Assembly (NCBI GenBank): GCA_002393865.1
Contig: DGUD01000031.1
Coordinates: 1 to 21,023 of the forward strand
Length of the DNA stretch: 21,023 nt
Source: Treponema sp. UBA4319
GTDB lineage: Bacteria; Spirochaetota; Spirochaetia; Treponematales; Treponemataceae
Direction: 5' to 3'
Position 1 is the first letter of the stretch; every line of letters starts with the position of its first letter. Both the position numbers and the translations under genes were made by a program. The notes beneath the pieces were generated by a model. The model was not told the origin of the DNA. It worked only from the letters and a program-made list of their open reading frames with translations, and did not search any database. This document shows positions 16,151 to 21,023 of the stretch, piece by piece.

Positions 16151-16366
16151 TTACAAGGAATCGGCAAAAGCACCTCCGCATCTTCCCGTCACAAGATACT
16201 CCACGCTGACCCCCGGCGCAGCAGCAATCTTCACGGCATTATCGACACTGGGAGCGGAATTATGTCCCGCCAGATAGTTTCCCAACGTATTCGTGCTGAT
16301 TCCGGTCTTTTTCTCAAGCTCTTTTAATTGTATATCCTGGTAATTCAATTCAGCCTTCTTTGACAT
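16151..16366 (-). CDS. Short XRE-family transcriptional regulator
   Basis: The 71-residue product has a helix-turn-helix core (LKELEKKTGISTNTLGNYL, about residues 14-32) and then PGVSVEYLVTG, shared with the longer XRE protein at 9965-10339, but it stops about 12 residues later. Compared with that paralogue it lacks the C-terminal tail of about 50 residues. It may be a naturally small regulator or a shortened one. The ATG at 16366 is chosen because the helix-turn-helix domain starts soon after it and the upstream extension of the frame runs through the promoter. It is divergent from the ATPase at 16476, and a perfect palindrome between them suits its binding site. Confidence 0.78.
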   Translation of the reverse strand: MSKKAELNYQDIQLKELEKKTGISTNTLGNYLAGHNSAPSVDNAVKIAAAPGVSVEYLVTGRCGGAFADSL

Positions 16367-16411
16367 TTTTATTTTTAAGTTCAAAAGCAAAAGAAATCCG
16401 TTGCCGCAGGC

Positions 16412-16449
16412 TTTACGGTTATTATACTTTGGAGTATAATAATCTAAAG
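16412..16449. promoter_or_regulatory. Palindromic divergent promoter/operator
   Basis: TTATTATACT (16419-16428), TTGG, AGTATAATAA (16433-16442) is a perfect 10-base inverted repeat. Its right arm contains TATAAT (16435-16440), the -10 box for the plus-strand ATPase, with TTTACG (16412-16417) 17 bases upstream. Its left arm contains TATAAT on the minus strand (16426-16421) for the XRE gene, with a weak CTTTAG -35 (16449-16444). A dimer bound here would block both promoters. Confidence 0.65.
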
Positions 16450-16475
16450 TTACATAATCTGTTTTTGAGGTGCGC

Positions 16476-17879
16476 ATGTTTTTGGGTAGAAAAAAAGAGC
16501 TTTCAATAATGGAAGACGCGTACAATTCAAAATTATTCGAGTTCCTTGTTTTGTACGGGCGGCGACGCATTGGAAAGACGACGCTTTTGAAAGAATTTTC
16601 AAAAACTCATAAAACCTTGCTGTATTCTGCACAGGAAAAAAACGATGCATTAAATCTTTCCGATTTTTCAAAGTCCGCGCAGATTTTTTTTGAAGGCTGC
16701 TTTTTCGGCGATTTCCCGGATTGGGAAACAGCTTTTTCTTACATAACAAAGAAATCTTCTGAAAATGAGCGGCTAGTCTTTGTCATCGACGAATTCCCGT
16801 TCATTGCCGCTGAAAATCCGTCGATAAAGAGCATTCTGCAACACACGATTGACCACGAATGGAAAGACAAAAATATTTTTCTGATTCTATGCGGTTCCAG
16901 CGTGAGTTTTATGGAAGATGAGGTTCTTGCGCATAAAAGCCCGCTATATGGTCGTTCCACGCTTCATATAGAACTGAAAAGCTTTGACTATTTGGAAAGC
17001 GCGGCATTTTTTCCGCACTATTCCGAGCTTGACAAAATCATTGCTTACGGCATACTCGGGGGAGTCCCCTGCTATCTGGACGCTTTTGACGGTTCTAAAT
17101 CATTACAGCAGAATGTCGCTTCAAAGATTCTGCGAGAAGGCTCATTTTTAAAAGACGAACCGATTTTCCTTTTGCGGCAAGAGCTCAGGGAGCCAGCCGT
17201 GTACAACAGCATTTTTGAAGCCATTGCAAACGGTGCTTCAAGGCTGAATGACATTGCGCTGAAAATTCATGAGGAAGTCCAGAAATGCTCAAAATATCTT
17301 TCGACTTTGCAGGCAATCCGTCTTGTAAAAAAATGCGTCCCATGCACCGAAAGCGATAGCTCAAGACGCACGCTCTACGAGATTTCGGACAACTATTTCT
17401 GCTTTTGGTATGATTTTTTATTTGAGCACAAAAGCTATTACGAACTTTTGGGCGAAGAAAAATCTGCGGAGGAAATTTTTGCACCGGAGAATATAAATCG
17501 CTATATGGGACATATTTTTGAAAAAATCTGCCTTGAATATATGCTCCGGCGCGCGCGGCGCGGTCAGCTCCCGTTCGTGCCCGAAAAATATGGGCGATGG
17601 TGGGGCAACAATCCCTCGCGAAGAATGCAGGATGACATTGACGTGCTCTTGTCTGACCGTAACGGCGAAAAACTCATTATGTGCGAGTGCAAATTCCGAA
17701 ACGAGCTTTTCGGCAAAGAGGAATTTGAAAATATGATTTCCCGCCGCAGCATTTTTCCAGCGGCAAAAGAAGTATTCTTTTTTGCGTTCAGCAAAAGCGG
17801 ATTTTCCGCTTCGGTGCGGGAAAAAGCAGATTCAAATGCCGTAACACTTATTGAAATTCAGGATATGTTTACCCTGTAA
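16476..17879 (+). CDS. ATPase_2-type AAA protein with C-terminal DUF234 domain
   Basis: The ATG at 16476 is preferred over the GTG at 16470, because GAGG sits 5 bases before it. The 467-residue protein starts with FLGRKKEL, typical of the ATPase_2/DUF234 family, and has Walker A YGRRRIGKTTLL (Gly33-Lys34-Thr35) and Walker B LVFVIDEFPF (Asp105-Glu106), then LCGSSVSFMED. The C-terminal DUF234 part has GRWWG and a nuclease-like pattern, Asp389 in DIDVLL, then Glu404 and Lys406 in CECKFRN. The function of the family is unknown. The gene is clearly AT-richer than its surroundings and uses more A/T-ending codons, which suggests horizontal transfer together with the adjacent XRE gene. Confidence 0.87.
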   Translation: MFLGRKKELSIMEDAYNSKLFEFLVLYGRRRIGKTTLLKEFSKTHKTLLYSAQEKNDALNLSDFSKSAQIFFEGCFFGDFPDWETAFSYITKKSSENERLVFVIDEFPFIAAENPSIKSILQHTIDHEWKDKNIFLILCGSSVSFMEDEVLAHKSPLYGRSTLHIELKSFDYLESAAFFPHYSELDKIIAYGILGGVPCYLDAFDGSKSLQQNVASKILREGSFLKDEPIFLLRQELREPAVYNSIFEAIANGASRLNDIALKIHEEVQKCSKYLSTLQAIRLVKKCVPCTESDSSRRTLYEISDNYFCFWYDFLFEHKSYYELLGEEKSAEEIFAPENINRYMGHIFEKICLEYMLRRARRGQLPFVPEKYGRWWGNNPSRRMQDDIDVLLSDRNGEKLIMCECKFRNELFGKEEFENMISRRSIFPAAKEVFFFAFSKSGFSASVREKADSNAVTLIEIQDMFTL

Positions 17880-17892
17880 AATAATCCATCCG

Positions 17893-18195
17893 CATTCATC
17901 CTCCTTTGAACCTAAAAATAAAAGGACTGCTGTTTTCCGGGACATCTTTGTTGGCCATGAACTGCTCGCCTAGCTTTCCGTCCGGGCAACGCAACTGGGC
18001 TACAAAGCATGCGAAATCGCCGTAACGCGAACATATCCGAAAGGTGAAAAAATTCCCACAAAAATCAGCTTTTTCAAAGGAAACAGCGAGCTGCTTAAGA
18101 TTCTAGTCAAGAACTTTCTGGGCGACTACAAGCCGCCGCCCAACGATAAACATAAAATGTCCAGCAAAGACATTTTTACCCATATATTTATGTAA
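17893..18195 (+). pseudogene. C-terminal remnant of a family 2 glycosyltransferase, with in-frame TAG
   Basis: One frame from about 17893 to the TAA at 18193-18195 reads like the C-terminal end of a dolichol-phosphate-mannose-synthase-type glycosyltransferase. The segments FRDIFVGHELLA, ATQLGYKACEIAVTRTYP and KIPTKISFFKGNSELLKIL match the tail I recall for this group, including the VTRTYP motif. A TAG at 17971-17973 interrupts it, where the family usually has a tyrosine. The catalytic N-terminal two thirds are missing, and the ATPase gene ends 14 bases upstream. No indels are needed elsewhere. It is a decayed fragment, probably cut by insertion of the XRE-ATPase module. Confidence 0.7.
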
Positions 18196-18385
18196 TATAC
18201 AGTACAGCACCACGCCCGTACGCCCGGAAGCCGACAGAAATCCCAGCGAGCGGAAAGAGGAGGAGCGGCTTCACACCCGAAGCCGTTACGGCGGCTCACC
18301 GTCAGTGCAGCTTTTCAGGCAGAGCGCGGTCAGCAGGCCCGCAAACTTGTAATCCGGCAGGAAAAGCTGTATACTTCAGTGCAGG

Positions 18386-18496
18386 CTCGACCGGACGGTC
18401 AAATTCATCGTCTGCTCGGCAGCTCTGCTTGCCGCGTCGTTCCTGCTGACCACCTTTGTGGACAGCCCGATTCAGAAAGTGCTGCGGAAGCGCTGA
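18386..18496 (+). pseudogene. C-terminal remnant of a membrane acyltransferase
   Basis: A 36-codon frame ending at TGA 18494-18496 encodes a hydrophobic helix followed by TTFVDSPIQKVLRKR. This matches the last helix and tail of acyltransferase family 3 (OafA-like) proteins, in which an aromatic or Val-Glu/Asp-x-Pro segment precedes a basic end. The rest of the gene is absent: the frame has no start with a ribosome site, and nothing recognisable precedes it between 18196 and 18385 apart from a small CGGCTTC/GAAGCCG hairpin (18266-18285). With the glycosyltransferase remnant it suggests a lost surface-polysaccharide locus. Short length makes the family call tentative. Confidence 0.45.
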
Positions 18497-18539
18497 GACG
18501 CCGGCGGCAGCACAGGGCTCCCGCCCCCTTTTACAAAAA

Positions 18540-18591
18540 GTGCTTTTTTTATTACGCATAATTTCATAGGAAATAATGCGGAATAAAGCAC
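18540..18591. repeat. 52-base imperfect inverted repeat downstream of asnB
   Basis: The outer arms are GTGCTTT (18540-18546) and AAAGCAC (18585-18591). The inner arms are CGCATAATTTC (18555-18565) and GAAATAATGCG (18570-18580), which pair at 10 of 11 positions around a 4-base loop. It is AT-rich and lies 24 bases past the asnB stop. It may work as an asnB terminator, though no T run follows the stem on the minus strand. It could also be a short repeated element; only one copy is in the window. Confidence 0.5.
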
Positions 18592-18615
18592 GGGTAAAAT
18601 CTCCTTTGGGGCTCC

Positions 18616-20343
18616 CTAATAGGCCTTCTCGTGCACACCGGCAATCGCACGGCCGCTCGGCTCGTCCATGCTCTTCCATGTGGCGTCCCATTCCAGCGCC
18701 TTTGCGGTCGAGCAGGCGACACCGGCCTCGTGCGGAACCGTCAGGGCTGCGCTGTCCTCCGGGAAGAAGCGGGAAAAAATATCCCGGTAGAAGTACTCCT
18801 CTTTCGTCACCGGGGTGTTGACGGGGAAGCGCCGGGAGCGCTGCGCGAATTCCGCGTCGGAGATTTTCTGCGCGGTCATCTCCTTGAGCGTGTCTATCCA
18901 GCTGTAGCCCACGCCGTCGGAGAACTGCTCTTTCTGACGCCAGCAGATGTCCGCGGGCAGCAGATCCTCAAAAGCCTTGCGAAGAATCCACTTCTCCATG
19001 CGCTGGCTTCCGTCCGGCAGGCGGATGCTCATCTTGTCCTCAGGGTTCAGCCCCATGGCGATATCGATGAATTCCTTATGGAGGAAGGGAACCCGGCCTT
19101 CCACCCCCCACGCGGAAAGCGCTTTGTTCGCGCGCAGGCAGTCATACAGGTGCAGCTTGCCCATCTTGCGCACCAGCTCCTCGTGGAATTCGCGGCTGTC
19201 GGGAGCCTTGTGGAAATACAGGTAGCCGCCGAACAGCTCGTCGCTTCCCTCGCCGCTCAGCACCATCTTTATCCCCATCGCCTTTATCGCGCGGGCAAGC
19301 AGGTACATCGGGGTGCTCGCGCGGACAGTGGTGATGTCGTAGGTCTCAATGTGATAGATAACGTCCGGCAGCGCGTCCAGCGCCTCCTGGATTGTGAAAT
19401 GCACCTCGTGGTGCACGGTTCCTATGCTCTCCGCCGCCTTCCGCGCGGCCGCAAGGTCAGGGGAGCCCTCCAGCCCTATGGCAAAACTATGCAGCTGCGG
19501 CCACCAGGCGTCCTGCCTGCTGCCGGTCTCCACGCGTTTCTTGGAAAACTTCTGCGTCACCGCGGCGATGACAGAGGAATCCAGCCCGCCGCTCAGCAGC
19601 ACGCCGTACGGAACATCGCTCATCAGCTGCTGGCGCACCGCATCCTCCAGCCCGCTGCGGACCTTCGCGATGATTTCCGGCCGGACGACAGCGCCGGAGG
19701 CATCGCAGGCACGGGGCGCATTTTCTACCGCCTCAAAGTGCTCCCACGTGCGGTGGTACCAGCGCACCGGCTCCTTGTCGCGGGAATAAAAGTAGCTGCC
19801 GTTGGGGAATTCCTCCACGGTGGGGCAAATGCCCTCCAGCGCCTTCAGCTCGCTTGCCACATAGTAGCGGCCTTCCTTGTCCCATCCCTGATACAGGGGA
19901 ATCACGCCGATTTCATCCCTGCCTATAAGGTAGACATCTTGCTCCGCGTCGTAGAGGGCAAAGGCGAATATGCCGCTGAGCTCCTCAAAGAAATCTATAC
20001 CCTTCTCGCGGTAGAGCGCCAGGATGACCTCGCAGTCGCTGCCGGTCTGGAAAAGATATTTTCCCTCAAGGCGTCGGCGTATCTCCCGGTGGTTGTATAT
20101 CTCGCCGTTTGCGGCAAGGACAAGCTTTCCGTCAGCGCTGAGCAGGGGCTGCCCGCCGCTCAGCGGATCCACGATTGCAAGGCGCTCGTGGGAAAGCACC
20201 GCGCCGCCTTTCGCATACACCCCGCTCCAGTCCGGCCCGCGGTGCCGGATTTTCCGCGACATTCCGAGCACGATGCTCCTCAACCCCTCATCCACAGGAC
20301 GCGTAGCGCTGTCCGCATCAAAAGCCCCAACAAAACCACACAT
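18616..20343 (-). CDS. asnB: Asparagine synthetase B (glutamine-hydrolysing)
   Basis: This 575-residue cytoplasmic enzyme makes asparagine from aspartate, glutamine and ATP. The N-terminal glutaminase domain starts MCGFVGAF, so after Met removal Cys2 is the nucleophile; this fixes the start at 20343, although the frame stays open to 20469. RHRGPD (33-38), NGEIYNH (79-85) and the PPi-loop SGGLDS (251-256) are intact, as are SGEGSDELFGGY and GVEGRVPFLHKEF in the synthetase domain. The length agrees with E. coli AsnB (554). AAGGGGG precedes the ATG by about 8 bases. The gene stands alone. A promoter and a terminator-like hairpin lie upstream, suggesting leader control. Confidence 0.95.
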   Translation of the reverse strand: MCGFVGAFDADSATRPVDEGLRSIVLGMSRKIRHRGPDWSGVYAKGGAVLSHERLAIVDPLSGGQPLLSADGKLVLAANGEIYNHREIRRRLEGKYLFQTGSDCEVILALYREKGIDFFEELSGIFAFALYDAEQDVYLIGRDEIGVIPLYQGWDKEGRYYVASELKALEGICPTVEEFPNGSYFYSRDKEPVRWYHRTWEHFEAVENAPRACDASGAVVRPEIIAKVRSGLEDAVRQQLMSDVPYGVLLSGGLDSSVIAAVTQKFSKKRVETGSRQDAWWPQLHSFAIGLEGSPDLAAARKAAESIGTVHHEVHFTIQEALDALPDVIYHIETYDITTVRASTPMYLLARAIKAMGIKMVLSGEGSDELFGGYLYFHKAPDSREFHEELVRKMGKLHLYDCLRANKALSAWGVEGRVPFLHKEFIDIAMGLNPEDKMSIRLPDGSQRMEKWILRKAFEDLLPADICWRQKEQFSDGVGYSWIDTLKEMTAQKISDAEFAQRSRRFPVNTPVTKEEYFYRDIFSRFFPEDSAALTVPHEAGVACSTAKALEWDATWKSMDEPSGRAIAGVHEKAY

Positions 20344-20402
20344 TGCATTTGCCCCCTTACTCCGGGGAAAAAGCGCCGGATTCCCGCGCATCCCCCGGAA
20401 AC

Positions 20403-20454
20403 AAAAAAAGATGCCCGCCCCAAGCATACAATGCTCCTTGGGGCAGACATCTTT
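20403..20454 (-). terminator. Terminator-like hairpin in the asnB leader
   Basis: On the minus strand, 20454-20437 pairs with 20424-20407 over 18 bases with two G-T wobbles and a 12-base loop, followed by seven T residues (20409-20403). It lies 59 bases before the asnB start and only about 4 bases after the predicted transcription start. It has full Rho-independent terminator form. Either it attenuates asnB, or it ends minus-strand transcription entering from the right, where I see no clear gene. No T-box consensus is present. Confidence 0.75.
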
Positions 20455-20464
20455 GTCAGGAAAA

Positions 20465-20493
20465 AGCATACAGAATTATCCGCGCATTGTCAA
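20465..20493 (-). promoter_or_regulatory. Candidate asnB promoter
   Basis: On the minus strand TTGACA (20493-20488), a 17-base spacer and TATGCT (20470-20465) form a good vegetative promoter. Transcription would start near 20458, immediately before the terminator-like hairpin. Confidence 0.6.
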
Positions 20494-20519
20494 TATTTCC
20501 GCAACGTGTCCGTCAAAAC

Positions 20520-20555
20520 CAATTTTATGTTTATTACATAAAACGATATGAAAAA
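20520..20555 (+). repeat. Direct repeat, copy 1
   Basis: This stretch, CAATTTTATGTT at its left and ATATGAAAAA at its right end, is matched by 20793-20831 with a 3-base insertion and a few substitutions. It also contains a perfect inverted repeat TTTTATGT (20523-20530) and ACATAAAA (20536-20543) around TTATT. Both copies end at an ATG. Confidence 0.55.
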
Positions 20556-20577
20556 CGTAATCGCAGGCCTCACCTTT

Positions 20578-20614
20578 CTGATTCCGGCGGGAGTGGCATC
20601 TGATTCCGGCGGGA
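20578..20614 (+). repeat. Tandem 15-base repeat with 22-base period
   Basis: CTGATTCCGGCGGGA occurs at 20578-20592 and again at 20600-20614. It is a two-copy tandem repeat; no function is suggested. Confidence 0.6.
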
Positions 20615-20792
20615 ACCCGGTCAGCTCCGCACCGGCTCTGCCGACTGCACTCTTCACGTTGCAAATGGCACGGGCTTGGCGGCGCGTTTTCCTTCCGCAT
20701 AGAAAAGCCTTTCAGCATACAAAGCTCCTGCCCCGTCTTTCTTACGATAAAACGCATCTCACGCATAAGCCGTAAGCAGCGCCCGCAGGAAT

Positions 20793-20831
20793 CAGTTTTA
20801 TGTTCGCTTAATACAGAAAACAATATGAAAA
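20793..20831 (+). repeat. Direct repeat, copy 2
   Basis: This is the second copy of the 20520-20555 sequence, starting CAGTTTTATGTT and ending ATATGAAAAA. The inverted repeat seen in copy 1 is imperfect here. The ATG at 20825 opens a frame that stays open to the window edge. Confidence 0.55.
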
Positions 20832-21023
20832 AAGTCCTTTTCTGCTACACCTTATTGCGCGGCCCAGGATTCGGCATAAAAAATGCGCGGGAACGGCAAA
20901 GCGTCCGGGATGCCTTTGCAGGCGCAACACTCCGGGCAGCGGGACGGACGTTTTTCCGCCGGGGCGCATGTTTGTTTTCCCTGCCGAAAGCGCGCGGTCC
21001 CCCAGGGCTTCAGCATGAGATGT

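Larger units (their letters stand above)
20494..21023. other. Right-end region without a convincing gene
   Basis: Two related starts are seen: ATG at 20548 opens a 75-codon frame with a Lys-then-hydrophobic N-terminus, and ATG at 20825 opens a frame that runs off the window. Both follow copies of a repeated sequence, but neither has a Shine-Dalgarno sequence or a recognisable family, and their products are unlike each other beyond the first residues. A minus-strand frame at 20476-20823 crosses the asnB promoter and is not credible. They may be decayed copies of a short gene. Confidence 0.35.

Noticed and set aside
17971..17973. Possible recoding of TAG in the glycosyltransferase frame
   Set aside because: The gene also lacks its whole catalytic N-terminus, so simple decay is the better explanation.
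20344..20493. T-box riboswitch for asnB
   Set aside because: The conserved T-box sequence and antiterminator are absent, and the predicted transcript leaves no room for a specifier stem before the terminator.
18631..20541. Plus-strand open frame of 636 codons opposite asnB
   Set aside because: It is the antisense of a clear asparagine synthetase; long shadow frames arise from the GC-rich codon bias. It has no family motifs.
20476..20823. 115-codon minus-strand frame upstream of asnB
   Set aside because: It overlaps the asnB -35 box and both direct repeats, and its translation resembles no known protein.

Overview
The window looks like a chromosomal segment of a moderately GC-rich spirochaete, most likely Treponema. 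The main pointers are a P83/100-type surface antigen at the left end, a FIST/chemotaxis-receptor cluster, and a family resemblance between two short XRE regulators. This taxonomic call is inference from protein families. No ribosomal RNA or marker gene is present, and no CRISPR array, insertion sequence or phage gene was seen.

Left part (1-9900). On the plus strand lie a P83/100 antigen gene (292-1761), a RluA-family pseudouridine synthase with a cysteine-rich N-terminal extension (1773-3107) and a diacylglycerol/lipid kinase (3148-4071). On the minus strand lie the remnant of a membrane chemotaxis receptor (4256-4689), a soluble receptor signalling protein (4747-5646) and a FIST sensor-domain protein with a TTG start (5650-6795); the last two form a tight operon. 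A 74-residue conserved small protein follows on the plus strand (6997-7221). A minus-strand phospholipid operon comes next. Its first gene fuses an eight-helix flippase-like domain to a CDP-alcohol phosphatidyltransferase (8134-9879), and it runs into phosphatidylserine decarboxylase (7308-8126). Together they would make phosphatidylserine and then phosphatidylethanolamine.

Middle (9960-16000). An XRE regulator (9965-10339) is divergent from an MBOAT O-acyltransferase and an overlapping SGNH-hydrolase-like partner (10457-13202), a typical polysaccharide O-acetylation pair. The intergenic region holds overlapping divergent promoters and an inverted-repeat operator candidate. After about 490 bases with no convincing gene come an AAA ATPase with a DUF4143 domain (13693-15063), an AlkD-type DNA alkylation repair protein (15136-15816), and a minus-strand tRNA-Ile2 (CAT anticodon) with its own promoter and terminator.

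Right part (16100-21023). An AT-richer module, XRE regulator (16151-16366) plus divergent ATPase_2/DUF234 protein (16476-17879), shares a perfect palindrome that contains both -10 boxes. It is followed by decayed ends of a glycosyltransferase (with an in-frame TAG) and of an acyltransferase, which suggests a degraded envelope-polysaccharide locus. The minus-strand asparagine synthetase asnB (18616-20343) has a strong terminator-like hairpin in its 5' leader. The last 500 bases hold repeats but no convincing gene.

A recurring theme is that several start codons lie only 6 to 10 bases downstream of a good -10 box, so their transcripts would be leaderless or nearly so.
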